Source: an uncultured Pedobacter sp.
Lineage (GTDB): Bacteria; Bacteroidota; Bacteroidia; Sphingobacteriales; Sphingobacteriaceae
Reading direction: 5' to 3'
Assembly: GCA_946478755.1 (NCBI GenBank)
Contig: CAMLDJ010000028.1
Location: 1 to 34,600 of the forward strand
Length of the DNA stretch: 34,600 bases
Shown piece by piece: positions 15,727 through 24,941 of this stretch. How positions within the stretch are numbered: position 1 is the first letter of the stretch; each line of letters opens with the position of its first letter. The notes beneath the pieces are model-generated. The model was not told the DNA's origin. It did not search any database and worked only from the letters and a program-made list of their open reading frames with translations. Position numbers and translations under genes: made by a program.

Positions 15727-18204
15727 ATGCCCATTTTTACCAATGAATTATCGATTCTTTACGCCTCCCCACATCCCTACCTGATCATGTCGGCAAATGC
15801 CCCGGATTTTACGATTGTAGCAGTAAATCAAGCTTTTGCTGACCTTTTCCAGGAAACAGAAGACCAGCTGGTCGGAAAAACCTACCTTGATTTTCTAAGT
15901 ACTCAAGTTGATCCAGCGGGAACTGTCCAGCTTCAGCAGATTACGACGGTATTAAAAGAAGTCATCCAGCATAAAAAAAGTGGGGAATACCAAATTGAAT
16001 TCCTGCCTGATCAGAAGGTGGATGCGAGAGTTTTTCCTTTATCTGACGATAAAAATGGGCTAAAGTTTTTAGTACAAACCTTCGGAGCCAAGCAGGGCAA
16101 TATCAGCATCCCTCAGCAGTTCTCGAAGGATAGCAGTGAACTCCTGGAAGATAATTTTCAGCATCCTTTGTTCAATGATTATCCTGATCCTGTTTTTACT
16201 ATTGATGTCCACGGAAATTTTTTGAGTGCGAATAATGCCTTACTGGATCTCGCCGAATGTAGTAAAGAGGAGTTACTTCAAAGTTCCTTTGTTCCCTTTA
16301 TTAATCCGATTGACATTGAACGGGCAGTCGAGCATTTCAATGGGGCAATTAAGGGAATTCCCCAACATTTCACTGTGAATGTGATCAGCACCAAAGGAAC
16401 ACATCGGGCGATGGATGTGACAAACCTGCCGCTGGTCATCAATCAGGAAGTGATTGGCATTTACGTAATTGCCCGGGACATTACTGAAGCCATCCAGGCA
16501 AGAGAAATAGCACAGGAATATAATGACAGGATACACGCCATCCTGGAAAGCATCAGTGATGGTTTCTTTGCAGTTGACGGGAACTGGAACGTGACTTATT
16601 GGAACAAGGAGGCCGAGCAGATCTTGTCTATGAAAAAAGAAGATATCCTGGGCAAAAACCTGTGGGATGTTTACCAGGATGCTATCCCATTAAAATTTTA
16701 TAGTGAATACCACAGAGCGGTAGCAGAAAATGTTGCCGTTCGTTTCGACGAGTATTTCTCACCGCTAAGACTTTGGGTAGAGGTTTCAGCGTTCCCTTCC
16801 AAAGATGGTTTATCCGTTTATTTTAAAGATATTACGTTTAGAAAGGATACCGAAGCGTTATTAAACAGCGAAAAGGAGAAATACCTGGAGCTTTTTAATT
16901 TAAACCCAATTCCGCAATGGGTTTACGACCTGGAAAGCCTTCGCTTTCTGGATGTGAACGAGGCGGCAATCAACCATTATGGTTACTCAAAAGCCGAGTT
17001 CCTAAGCATGACCTTAACAGACATCCGGCCGGATCAGGAAGTTGACCTTCTAAAGGAGATTATTAATCATAAGGTAAAGAAAGGATTTTTTAACAGCAGC
17101 ATTGTCCGTCATTTAAAAAAGGATGGCAAAATCATTTTTGTAAATGTAGAAGGGAATTCAATTTCGTTTGAAGGCAGAGATGCCCGCCTGGCTTTGGCGA
17201 TTGACATTACCCAGAAGCTAAAGACGGAACGGGCTCTTGAAGCAAGTGAACACCGCTTTAAGGCTTTGGTGCAGGACGGTTCAGATCTTATTGCCATATT
17301 GGATGTGCATGGCGTTTATAAATATGTGAGCCCCACCAGCAGTTCCATTCTTGGAATTGATCCGATAAGTTTTATCGGTAAGAGTGCATTTGATTTCATC
17401 CACCCGGACGATATCGGATTCGTGATCGAAAGTTTTACGCGGTTAAAAACAACAAAACGTATTCAAGTGGCGCCCTTCCGGTATAAGGCGGGATCTGGTG
17501 AGTACCGATGGATAGACACCATCATCACCAATATGCTTGATGAGCAAGGTGTGGAAGGTCTGGTAACAAACTCGAGGGATATCACTGAGCGGATGCAGGA
17601 TAAAATCAGAATGGAAAATAGTGTAGAGCGTTATGAAATTGTATCAAAAGCGACAAGTGATGCGATATGGGATTGGGATGTGAACACTGATGCGGTGACC
17701 TGGAATAAAGGAGTAAAAGGAATCTTTGGTTATGATCAGCATGAGTATTCACATACCTGGTGGCGGAGTCAGCTATATCCTGAGGACATACCTTATGTGA
17801 CGAAACAGGTGGAGGCCTTGATTAAAGGGAATAAATCGAAGTTTGAAATTGAATACCGGTTCCGGTGTGCAGATGGTACTTTTAAACATGTCCTGGACCG
17901 TGGATTTATCATGTTCGATACCGATGGCCATCCTTATCGGATGATCGGCTCCATGCAGGATATTACCCAGAGGAAAAAGTATATAGAAAAAATAGAAGCT
18001 CAAAACCGGCGTTTGCGGGATATCTCCTGGCTCCAGTCGCATTATGTAAGGGCTCCGTTAAGCCAGATCATGGGGCTGGTCAAGCTACTCACAGCGGGGC
18101 CTTCCCAATCGTCCGACCGGGAGTCCTTGACCTATCTTGCACAGGCGGCCGAACAGCTTGATACGGTAATTAAACGTATTATAAACAACACTGAGGGCGC
18201 CTGA
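15727..18204 (+). CDS. Six-PAS signalling protein with C-terminal histidine dimerisation domain only
   Basis: This is an 825-residue cytoplasmic protein with no membrane helix. Six PAS modules can be read in order, at about 10-115, 140-260, 265-378, 385-505, 510-628 and 635-755; most end in the typical DIT(E/Q)R-like linker, for example NSRDITERM and SMQDITQRK. The last 64 residues form a short helical DHp-like domain: SWLQSHYVRAPLSQIMGL, with a possible phospho-acceptor His772 placed like the H-box HELRTPL. The protein stops there, with no ATPase domain, and no frameshifted ATPase is seen in the 40 nt before the AraC gene. Such proteins may be phosphorylated in trans or act as dimeric sensors. 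The gene diverges from hemW and converges on the AraC gene. Confidence 0.88.
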   Translation: MPIFTNELSILYASPHPYLIMSANAPDFTIVAVNQAFADLFQETEDQLVGKTYLDFLSTQVDPAGTVQLQQITTVLKEVIQHKKSGEYQIEFLPDQKVDARVFPLSDDKNGLKFLVQTFGAKQGNISIPQQFSKDSSELLEDNFQHPLFNDYPDPVFTIDVHGNFLSANNALLDLAECSKEELLQSSFVPFINPIDIERAVEHFNGAIKGIPQHFTVNVISTKGTHRAMDVTNLPLVINQEVIGIYVIARDITEAIQAREIAQEYNDRIHAILESISDGFFAVDGNWNVTYWNKEAEQILSMKKEDILGKNLWDVYQDAIPLKFYSEYHRAVAENVAVRFDEYFSPLRLWVEVSAFPSKDGLSVYFKDITFRKDTEALLNSEKEKYLELFNLNPIPQWVYDLESLRFLDVNEAAINHYGYSKAEFLSMTLTDIRPDQEVDLLKEIINHKVKKGFFNSSIVRHLKKDGKIIFVNVEGNSISFEGRDARLALAIDITQKLKTERALEASEHRFKALVQDGSDLIAILDVHGVYKYVSPTSSSILGIDPISFIGKSAFDFIHPDDIGFVIESFTRLKTTKRIQVAPFRYKAGSGEYRWIDTIITNMLDEQGVEGLVTNSRDITERMQDKIRMENSVERYEIVSKATSDAIWDWDVNTDAVTWNKGVKGIFGYDQHEYSHTWWRSQLYPEDIPYVTKQVEALIKGNKSKFEIEYRFRCADGTFKHVLDRGFIMFDTDGHPYRMIGSMQDITQRKKYIEKIEAQNRRLRDISWLQSHYVRAPLSQIMGLVKLLTAGPSQSSDRESLTYLAQAAEQLDTVIKRIINNTEGA

Positions 18205-18244
18205 TCTGCTGACTGGTAGGGGGCACGCAGGTTCGTCATTTCAA

Positions 18245-19108
18245 TCAACGATACGCCTTTGGTGAAAGCCTGTATTTTTTGGCAAAGGTTTTAGAGAGAT
18301 GGGACACAGAGTCGAATCCGGTTTGATAAGCAATCTCGGTAACAGTTAGCTTGGTGGTGGAAAGTAATTCCTTTACCTTCTCCAATCTCAGGCCCAATTG
18401 ATATTGATGCGGAGACTGTCCAGTGATCCTTTTAAAGTCTTTTCGGAATTTTGAATAACTAACCGGCAGTCCCTTTACAATATCCGCTATAGCATCAGCT
18501 TCCCTCAGGGTTTCTCTCAATAAGAACTTCGCTTCAAATATAAGGCGTTCGTCCGGATCTGTTTTCGTTTGGTCCAGGTCTGACAAGGCATGCAAGATAC
18601 CCAGGATTTGAAGAGTGATCCCTGCGATCTCCTGATGATAGCCGGGTTTGGCTTCTTTTACTTTTTCAAGGACCGACTGATACAAACGAAGCATATTTTC
18701 ATTTAAGCCGGTGTACAGCACCGGTTTTTTGTGATCAAAAAAGTTTTTGACCAGTTCATCAGCGTAAAAGCCCTTAAAGCCTATCCAATATTCTTCCCAG
18801 CCAATGTGAATATCCGGCTTATACCTATGCCAGGTCTCAGGAAACAAGACCAGGCAGCAGCCTTCTGAGACCCGTACCAGATTTGCATCTTCGGATTCAA
18901 AAAGCCCTTCTCCCCTGGATATAAAAATCAAATAATACCCATCCAGGATCCTTCCTTTACTCCAGTCGAACGCATGGCTCTTGGGATGCTCTCTGTTGTC
19001 CGGATAAGATTGATTACGCTCAATTTTTGAAAAGCCTGCTGTCGTCACATATAAGCCCCATTTTTCTTCAAGTTCAGAGGTGGTCAGGTATTTATTGAAA
19101 TTATTCAT
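18245..19108 (-). CDS. AraC-family transcriptional regulator
   Basis: This is a 287-residue regulator with an N-terminal cupin-like sensor domain (about 30-150, including DGYYLIFISRGEGLFES and LFPETWHRYKP) and a C-terminal double helix-turn-helix of the AraC type (about 190-287: GLPVSYSKFRKDFKRITGQSPHQYQ, then LTVTEIAYQTGFDSVSHLSKTFAKKY). The sensor form is typical of sugar-responsive members. It is divergent from the PhyH/isomerase/GH106 cassette across a 129-nt gap that holds a 21-bp-spaced direct repeat suited to AraC binding. It probably controls that cassette and perhaps itself. The inducer is unknown; a rhamnose-containing or related sugar is a guess from the neighbouring GH106-like enzyme. 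Confidence 0.93.
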   Translation of the reverse strand: MNNFNKYLTTSELEEKWGLYVTTAGFSKIERNQSYPDNREHPKSHAFDWSKGRILDGYYLIFISRGEGLFESEDANLVRVSEGCCLVLFPETWHRYKPDIHIGWEEYWIGFKGFYADELVKNFFDHKKPVLYTGLNENMLRLYQSVLEKVKEAKPGYHQEIAGITLQILGILHALSDLDQTKTDPDERLIFEAKFLLRETLREADAIADIVKGLPVSYSKFRKDFKRITGQSPHQYQLGLRLEKVKELLSTTKLTVTEIAYQTGFDSVSHLSKTFAKKYRLSPKAYR

Positions 19109-19143
19109 TCAGGATACAATGTAAAAAATATAAAGCTACAAAT

Positions 19144-19185
19144 ATCAAAAAATACAAAACCTAGATCAAAAAGTGCAATCTAAAG
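19144..19185. promoter_or_regulatory. Candidate AraC operator: 21-bp-phased direct repeat
   Basis: ATCAAAAAATAC at 19144 and ATCAAAAAGTGC at 19165 lie exactly 21 bp apart, two helical turns, on the same strand. Over the 21-nt units 14 positions agree. Direct half-sites with about 21-bp spacing are the usual target of AraC dimers, and the site lies between the divergent AraC gene and the PhyH gene. Confidence 0.45.
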
Positions 19186-19237
19186 AGGAATAACAGGCCT
19201 AAATTGTACTAACCAAATAATTTAAAATTAGCTAATT

Positions 19238-20053
19238 ATGAAATCAGACATCAGTTTGGAGCAAATCAATTTTTACAACCAAAATGGTTATGTGATCATT
19301 GAGGATTTTTTAAACAGGGAAGAGCTTGAAGAATGGCGCAGCAGTGTAACCGAGGCCTTGATGGAAAGAAACGGTCAGAAAATGCCTGGTAAGTCTATTA
19401 AGGTGGATGAAGCCGATGGCATTAATAAAGACACGGACTATTTTAACAATGTGTTTGATCAGCTCCTGAATCTATGGCAAACGAACGACCGGGTTAAAAA
19501 GCTGATGCTGGATGAGCGGATAGGAAAAATGGCTGCCGATTTATCAGGGGCGGATGGCATCAGGATCTGGCACGACCAGGCATTGATCAAAAAACCATGG
19601 GCGAATCCTACTTCCTGGCATCTCGATACTCCTTTCTGGTCCTTTTCAGATCGTAAGGCCCTGTCTATTTGGGTAGCTTTAGATGATGCTACCCTGGAAA
19701 ACGGATGCTTGTTTTTCATCCCCGGCACACATCAGCAGACGACTTTCGAGAATCCTGGGATAGGGAAAAATATGGGCGCAATATTTAATTTTTATCCACA
19801 GTTTAAAACCGCAGGGTCTGCTCCCGCTTTTATGAAAGCAGGAAGCTGTTCGTTCCATAATGGGTTAACCATTCATGGGGCGCATGCAAATATGACCCCT
19901 GGGTTCAGGCGGGCCATGACCTGTGCGTACATGCCTGATGGCAATATCTACAATGGTGAACCTAACATCCTTCCTGACGATTATCTGAAGACCTTAAAAG
20001 TCGGCGACCTCCTGAATAACGATGCGCAAAATCCGCTGATCTATAAACGGTAA
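19238..20053 (+). CDS. Phytanoyl-CoA dioxygenase (PhyH) family protein
   Basis: This is a 271-residue Fe(II)/2-oxoglutarate-dependent oxygenase of the PhyH family. The iron-binding triad is visible as H128-L-D130 (SWHLDTPFW) and H213 in NGLTIHGAHANMT, and Arg224 in PGFRRAM is at the usual 2-oxoglutarate position. It has no signal peptide, so it is cytoplasmic. It is the first gene of a three-gene unit: its stop is directly followed by the ATG of the TIM-barrel gene, with no gap. That context suggests oxidation of a sugar or sugar-derived compound rather than of a lipid, but this is inference. The family is broad (phytanoyl-CoA, ectoine, halogenation and others). Confidence 0.9.
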   Translation: MKSDISLEQINFYNQNGYVIIEDFLNREELEEWRSSVTEALMERNGQKMPGKSIKVDEADGINKDTDYFNNVFDQLLNLWQTNDRVKKLMLDERIGKMAADLSGADGIRIWHDQALIKKPWANPTSWHLDTPFWSFSDRKALSIWVALDDATLENGCLFFIPGTHQQTTFENPGIGKNMGAIFNFYPQFKTAGSAPAFMKAGSCSFHNGLTIHGAHANMTPGFRRAMTCAYMPDGNIYNGEPNILPDDYLKTLKVGDLLNNDAQNPLIYKR

Positions 20054-20899
20054 ATGATGAATATAAAGTTTTACGCGCCGAGGTGGGGTTCAGAACTGCT
20101 CAGCTGGAAGGATTTTGTATTTCGGGTAATGAAGGATAATTATCATGGCGTGGAAGTTTTCCCCTTGCCCGCATTGCAGGAGAAGGCAGAACTCCTGCAG
20201 ACAATGGAGGACAATGGCCTTGATCTTATTCTTTTACACTCAGAGTTAACTGAAGGGAGGAATTTCGAGGCCTATAAAAAGGCGTTGACCCGAAACCTTT
20301 ATGCCCTGGCAGAATATCAGACTAACCATTTGAAGCCAAAATTCATAAACTCCCAAACCGGCAGGGAGTATTACACCATGGATCAGATGGCGGACTGTTT
20401 CGCGATCTGTAATCAGATCAGTAAAGAAACCGGGATCAAGATTATCCATGAAACACACCGCAATAAGTGGTCCTATGCGGCTCATGTCGTTTACGATTAC
20501 CTGCAGAAATTTCCATCCCTGAGACTGGCCCTTGATATTTCTCACTGGGTATGTGTCTCTGAAAGCTATCTGGAAGACCAGCCGGAAGCAGTACTTGCCG
20601 CGATAGCCCATAGCGACCACCTGCATGCAAGGGTGGGAAGCATCGAAGGTCCGCAGGTAACGGATCCGCGCGCCCCTGAAAATGCTATTGCCCTACAGCA
20701 TCACCTGCAATTTTGGGATAAATGGATCGAATATCAATATCAGAGCGGAGCTGAAGAATGCAGCATCACCACAGAGTTTGGCCCATATCCCTATATGAAT
20801 TACAAATGTTTTACCAACGAACCGGTAGCAGATCAATGGCAAATAAACGTGTATATGAAGGAGTTGCTGGAAAACAGATATCAAAACCAAATTTTATGA
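20054..20899 (+). CDS. Sugar phosphate isomerase/epimerase-like TIM-barrel protein
   Basis: This is a 281-residue protein of the xylose-isomerase-like/AP-endonuclease-2 TIM-barrel superfamily. Probable metal ligands sit at the expected strand ends: Glu133 (IIHETHRN), Asp161 (LALDISHW), His189 or His191 (SDHLHARVG) and Glu241 (TTEFGPYPY). It has no signal peptide and is likely cytoplasmic. ATG codons at 20054 and 20057 are both possible starts; the first abuts the PhyH stop. The stop overlaps the next gene's ATG by 4 nt (ATGA), so all three genes of the unit should be translationally coupled. Members isomerise or epimerise sugars, inositols or keto-acids; the substrate here is not evident. Confidence 0.85.
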   Translation: MMNIKFYAPRWGSELLSWKDFVFRVMKDNYHGVEVFPLPALQEKAELLQTMEDNGLDLILLHSELTEGRNFEAYKKALTRNLYALAEYQTNHLKPKFINSQTGREYYTMDQMADCFAICNQISKETGIKIIHETHRNKWSYAAHVVYDYLQKFPSLRLALDISHWVCVSESYLEDQPEAVLAAIAHSDHLHARVGSIEGPQVTDPRAPENAIALQHHLQFWDKWIEYQYQSGAEECSITTEFGPYPYMNYKCFTNEPVADQWQINVYMKELLENRYQNQIL

Positions 20900-23745
20900 G
20901 CTTGAACAGAAGAAAATTTATAAAACTCAGTTCGGTAACAATTGCCGGTCTGCCACTAAGTAGTTTAACCGCTAACGATTCCTGGTACACAAATGATGCA
21001 GCACCTGCAGAAAACGAACTCTATACGCTGTTTAAAAATCCGGTCGGTACTGCAAAACCTTTTGTGCGGTGGTGGTGGAACGGCTTGCGTGTGGTTAAAG
21101 AAGAACTACTCCGGGAGCTGGATATGCTCAAGGAATTGGGAATCGGGGGCGTGGAGATCAATTCGATCCGCTTTCCCGAAACGGCAGATCCATTACATTA
21201 TGAAGAACTGGAATGGCTCAGCGATGGCTGGATGGAAATGCTTGAATTTGCCTTGAAGGCTGCGAAAGAAAGAGGAATTGTATGTGATATCATTGTTGGG
21301 TCCGGATGGCCTTTTGGAGGGGAGTTTTTAAGCCCGGATGAGCAAACCCAGATCATGGCGCTGAATACCAAAGATCTTAAGGGGCCGCAGACCTTAAAAA
21401 TTACCAAGGAAGAATTACTAAAGCTGGTGGAGCCTCCGATAGCCTCAAAACACAACAAACGTTACAAAGAATTAAGCGTATTGAGATTGGCACCAGCGAA
21501 ATTGGCAAATCTGGAAAGTGTGTTAGACCTTGATGCGGAGATCAATAAGGACGTCATCACTATCCAGGTGCCCGATGGCGACCATGTACTGTATTTTCTG
21601 GTAAAGATCACCGGCTTTATGGCCGTGATGTATGGCGCGCCAGGTGCCAGCGGGCCAGTATTAAATCATTACAACAAAGATGCCGTTCATAAGTATCTGA
21701 ATAAGATGTCGGACGCCATTACGCCAAAATTGGGCGTGATGGGCGATCATTTCCGGTCGGTCTTTACAGACAGTCTTGAACTGGAAGGCGCCAACTGGTG
21801 TGACGATATGTTTGCGGAGTTTGAAAAACGAAGGAAATATTCCCTTAAGCCTTATCTTCCATTCATTTTGTTTAAAACAGGACGTTTAGGACGAGCCCTG
21901 AATGAAAAGTATGGTTCAATCGTGGCTGAAGGCCTCAATGAAACACTGCAGCGGGTAAGGTATGACTTTGAGATCACCAAAATGGAATTGTTTCAGGAGC
22001 GCTTTCTGGATGTATTTTTAGATTGGTGTAAAAAGAATAAAGTTAAGTCGAGGGTACAGGCCTACGGCAGGGAATACCATCCGCTGGAATCCAGTATGCA
22101 AATTGATATTCCGGAATGTGAAACCTGGATCAGAAGGCACGTCGGAGAAGAACCAAAAGAGTTCGACTACTCCCATGGCCGCACCTATTCTGAGGTAAAC
22201 AAGTTTGTCTCCTCCGGTGCGAGGCTATCGAATAAGAAGATCATCAGTTGTGAGGAAATCACCAATACAGAACTGGTTTTTAATGCAACGCTGGAAAGGA
22301 TTAAGATCACGGGCGACCAGAGCAATCTCTCCGGGGTCACGCATTCGGTCCTTCATGGGTTCAACTATAGTCCGAAGGATTCCATTTTTCCAGGCTGGAT
22401 CAGGTATGGTACACTTTTTAATGAAAGAAATCCCTGGTGGCCTTATCTGGAAAAATGGATAAGCTATAAGAGCCGCCTTTCTACGGTGTTTCAAAATGGA
22501 GTAATGATGTCGGATATCGCCCTCATGCATCCGTTGCCCGACTTGTGGAGCCAGTATGCCGCTCAATGGGATCCATTTCCAGAAAGAGCGCTGCCGGATT
22601 ATGTACACAACGTTTGGGAAGCCATTCACCAATGCGGATCTGGTTGCGATTATATCAGTGAGAACATCCTGCAAAAAGCTACGTTTTCAAATGGGAAACT
22701 GACTTATGGCCCCAGGCAATATAAGGTGCTGTTGGTTATTGAAGCCGAAACCATTTATCCAGAAACGGCGAAAGCATTGAGCCGGTACGCGGCTGCCGGG
22801 GGGCAAATTGTTTTTGTCGGCACAGCACCTCATAAAGCGCCCGGTTATCACAATCATAAGAAGCATGATATGCAGGTGCGCAGCACAATCGCAGCATTGA
22901 AGAAAAATAAAAGTGTTGCACTGTTCCCCGGACCAGATAAGAATAAAACGATGATCGATTGGTATAAAGCGGTTCAAAAACAATTCAATATTAAGCCTTT
23001 CTTTAGCACCGACAATCCTCAGCCATCGGTAAGCCAGGTTTATTATACCTTCGGTAGCACAGATGCCTTTTTCATAGCGAACTATAACCTCAGTCAGCGG
23101 TTTGAATTTAATGCGGAGTTTGATGTTGATCCTGATCAAACAGCATGGCTATGGGATCCTGAAACCGGCGAGCGGTTTCTGTATAAAACTGAGGGCGCCA
23201 ACAATAAATTAAAGATTACATTAGCACCCGCTGAATCTAAACTGATTATTTTTGATAAAGATTCGAGGGGTAAAAAACTGCCGGTTATTGATGCGCTGAA
23301 AACACCGGTATTGCAAATAAGCAGTCCCTGGAAACTGGTGCTGAACCATGTGGATGGGGAAAGGAAAACCATTGAGCTGAATCAGCTGGTGGATTTTAAG
23401 GAGAACGAGACCTTAATGTCTTTCGCCGGAAACGCCATATATGAAAATGCTTTTCAGGTAGGTAATCCGGGTGACATCAGCTTTCTGAATTTGGGTAAAG
23501 TGATTGGCGTAACTGAAGTGACACTTAATGGCGTTAATCTGGGCAGCAAATGGTATGGCGATCATATCTATCCGGTTACAGGTCATCTGAAAAAAGGTAA
23601 AAATACATTATCGATCAAATTGACGACAACATTGGGCAATTATATCACCTCATTAACAGATAACAAAGAGTCAATCAAATGGATTAAAGGGAAAAAGCAG
23701 TCACTTTATTCCATGGGTATTCTGGGGCCTGTACTATTGGGCTAA
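20896..23745 (+). CDS. GH106-like alpha-L-rhamnosidase, exported
   Basis: This is a 949-residue glycoside hydrolase most like the GH106 alpha-L-rhamnosidase family. The frame is open further upstream, but the ATG at 20896 is chosen because it overlaps the previous stop by 4 nt and begins SLNRRKFIKLSSVTIAGLP, a twin-arginine-type signal. The catalytic region opens with FVRWWWNGLRVVKEELLRELDMLKELGIGGVEI in the GH106 manner (residues about 57-90, first part quoted only for recognition), and continues with VSSGARLSNKKIISCEE and HGFNYSP. The last 100 residues form a galactose-binding-like beta-sandwich (LNGVNLGSKWYGD). It likely removes rhamnose or a related deoxysugar from plant or bacterial glycans in the periplasm. 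No SusC/SusD pair is present nearby. Confidence 0.85.
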   Translation: MSLNRRKFIKLSSVTIAGLPLSSLTANDSWYTNDAAPAENELYTLFKNPVGTAKPFVRWWWNGLRVVKEELLRELDMLKELGIGGVEINSIRFPETADPLHYEELEWLSDGWMEMLEFALKAAKERGIVCDIIVGSGWPFGGEFLSPDEQTQIMALNTKDLKGPQTLKITKEELLKLVEPPIASKHNKRYKELSVLRLAPAKLANLESVLDLDAEINKDVITIQVPDGDHVLYFLVKITGFMAVMYGAPGASGPVLNHYNKDAVHKYLNKMSDAITPKLGVMGDHFRSVFTDSLELEGANWCDDMFAEFEKRRKYSLKPYLPFILFKTGRLGRALNEKYGSIVAEGLNETLQRVRYDFEITKMELFQERFLDVFLDWCKKNKVKSRVQAYGREYHPLESSMQIDIPECETWIRRHVGEEPKEFDYSHGRTYSEVNKFVSSGARLSNKKIISCEEITNTELVFNATLERIKITGDQSNLSGVTHSVLHGFNYSPKDSIFPGWIRYGTLFNERNPWWPYLEKWISYKSRLSTVFQNGVMMSDIALMHPLPDLWSQYAAQWDPFPERALPDYVHNVWEAIHQCGSGCDYISENILQKATFSNGKLTYGPRQYKVLLVIEAETIYPETAKALSRYAAAGGQIVFVGTAPHKAPGYHNHKKHDMQVRSTIAALKKNKSVALFPGPDKNKTMIDWYKAVQKQFNIKPFFSTDNPQPSVSQVYYTFGSTDAFFIANYNLSQRFEFNAEFDVDPDQTAWLWDPETGERFLYKTEGANNKLKITLAPAESKLIIFDKDSRGKKLPVIDALKTPVLQISSPWKLVLNHVDGERKTIELNQLVDFKENETLMSFAGNAIYENAFQVGNPGDISFLNLGKVIGVTEVTLNGVNLGSKWYGDHIYPVTGHLKKGKNTLSIKLTTTLGNYITSLTDNKESIKWIKGKKQSLYSMGILGPVLLG

Positions 23746-23768
23746 CGGATCTCGCAAAGCAAGAACCG

Positions 23769-24209
23769 TTATCTTGGTTTCATAGCGTTCAGCATCAGGC
23801 CAGTTGCTATAGCGCCCAGTAGGTAGTAGCTCACAGTGAGTAGTTTAACCTGGTTATTCCTGGCCACCGGCCTGGGGTCAAGCCCCATAGGCTCGGGGAG
23901 CGTAATTGCCCCGATTCCGGCGCTGAGCCCCAGAAAGATGGCTTTTGGCCAGAGGTACTTCTGGCTCCCGGCGCCGATCAGGCTGTAATATAAGGTATTC
24001 CCTACTATATCGCCTGCCAGGGTCGCTTTATACAGGTTCTCTTCGCTATCAATGCCGCCTCCAAAATAATTCAATGTTTTTTGTAAGGCATTTTCGCCCA
24101 GCAGATCTACTCTCGGCATGTCGGGTCCTGTTTTTTTTAAGCTCTCGTGCAGGACGTTCAGTACAGTTGCACCGGCCAGCCCGGCAAGCAGGTTTTTGAT
24201 TTTGCGCAT
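23769..24209 (-). CDS. Small hypothetical membrane protein
   Basis: This is a 146-residue protein with about four hydrophobic segments (near 5-22, 63-82, 86-103 and 120-142), including YKATLAGDIVGNTLYYSLIG and TVSYYLLGAIATGLMLNAMK. I do not recognise a named family; it looks like an inner-membrane protein of unknown role. It reads as a real gene, with a plausible ATG, a hydrophobicity pattern consistent along its length, and no better frame. Its 3' end faces the GH106-like gene, 23 nt away. It lies 92 nt downstream of the second DUF6266 gene on the same strand and could be cotranscribed with it. Confidence 0.7.
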   Translation of the reverse strand: MRKIKNLLAGLAGATVLNVLHESLKKTGPDMPRVDLLGENALQKTLNYFGGGIDSEENLYKATLAGDIVGNTLYYSLIGAGSQKYLWPKAIFLGLSAGIGAITLPEPMGLDPRPVARNNQVKLLTVSYYLLGAIATGLMLNAMKPR

Positions 24210-24301
24210 AGGTAGTTATTTATCAATCCCTTTAACAGAGATGCATGTGTTGATACAACAACCCATAGCGCAGCTTGGTTTTATTGTTATTGACCTCTAT
24301 T

Positions 24302-24940
24302 TTATATGCAGGTCAGCGCTCCGACATAAACGCTATTCCCCTGTAACTTTCCGTCTTTCGATGCAAAGCTCATATAACAATGAACGGTATCGCCAGCGAA
24401 AGCTGGGGATATGTCAAGCACATAACCCTGTGCATAACGATCGGTTATAGCAACTTTCCTGACGGCCATCTGTCTTTCCGGATGATAGATCAGGAAAGTA
24501 GCCAGATCAGTATGCTGACAATAAGCGGATTGTCGCTGCGGAAGCCAGTTAAATTCTATTTGGGCAGGTAAGGCGAGTAGACCGGGACTTTCAGCTGGTA
24601 CAATATAACCTCTGCTATATACCAGCTTCGGATAGTTCAGCATAAGCACTGCACCGTCGGTTAGAAAAGCATGGTCATAGTTATAAGAGCAGGCTACATT
24701 TACGGGGTCTTTTCCTTTGGCATACTGCTTAAACCCGATCCTGATCAGATCGTCAATTTGACTAAAAAAACCGCTCAGCAGCCCGAGTTTTGCCTGGACG
24801 TCCAATTGTAATGCCGTCGGAGCTTTATTGCTTTTCCGGTAAGCGGCGGTAACCACGTTTATGTTTTTGTGAACCCGGTTGACTGAGGGGCCTACTTTAT
24901 TGCGGACAGGACCCAGGATGCCTGATTTTAAGATGCCCAT
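24302..24940 (-). CDS. DUF6266 family protein, copy 2
   Basis: This is a 212-residue protein of the DUF6266 type, a family of unknown function found mainly in Bacteroidota. The recognisable features are the N-terminus MGILKSGILGPVRNKVGPSV, a helical middle part (LQLDVQAKLGLLSGFFSQID), and a beta-rich C-terminal half ending in HCYMSFASKDGKLQGNSVYVG, which may be a fibronectin-like sandwich. There is no signal peptide or membrane helix. It begins 1 nt after the stop of copy 1 (TAA-C-ATG), so the two are certainly cotranscribed. The copies share layout but have diverged strongly. Their function cannot be stated. Confidence 0.82.
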   Translation of the reverse strand: MGILKSGILGPVRNKVGPSVNRVHKNINVVTAAYRKSNKAPTALQLDVQAKLGLLSGFFSQIDDLIRIGFKQYAKGKDPVNVACSYNYDHAFLTDGAVLMLNYPKLVYSRGYIVPAESPGLLALPAQIEFNWLPQRQSAYCQHTDLATFLIYHPERQMAVRKVAITDRYAQGYVLDISPAFAGDTVHCYMSFASKDGKLQGNSVYVGALTCI

Positions 24941-24941
24941 G

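Noticed and set aside
19226..19237. A 12-bp perfect palindrome (AATTAGCTAATT) directly before the PhyH start codon as an operator.
   Set aside because: It is short and A/T-rich, so likely by chance, and its position against the ATG is unusual for an operator; the 21-bp direct repeat is a better candidate.
22225..23139. Two open frames of about 150 codons antisense to the GH106-like gene.
   Set aside because: They are shadows of the sense gene, which has clear domain content throughout.
23744..23770. AACGG/CCGTT dyad between the GH106-like and small membrane protein genes as a bidirectional terminator.
   Set aside because: Only a 5-bp stem plus a mismatched 3-bp extension, a large loop, and no T-run on either side.
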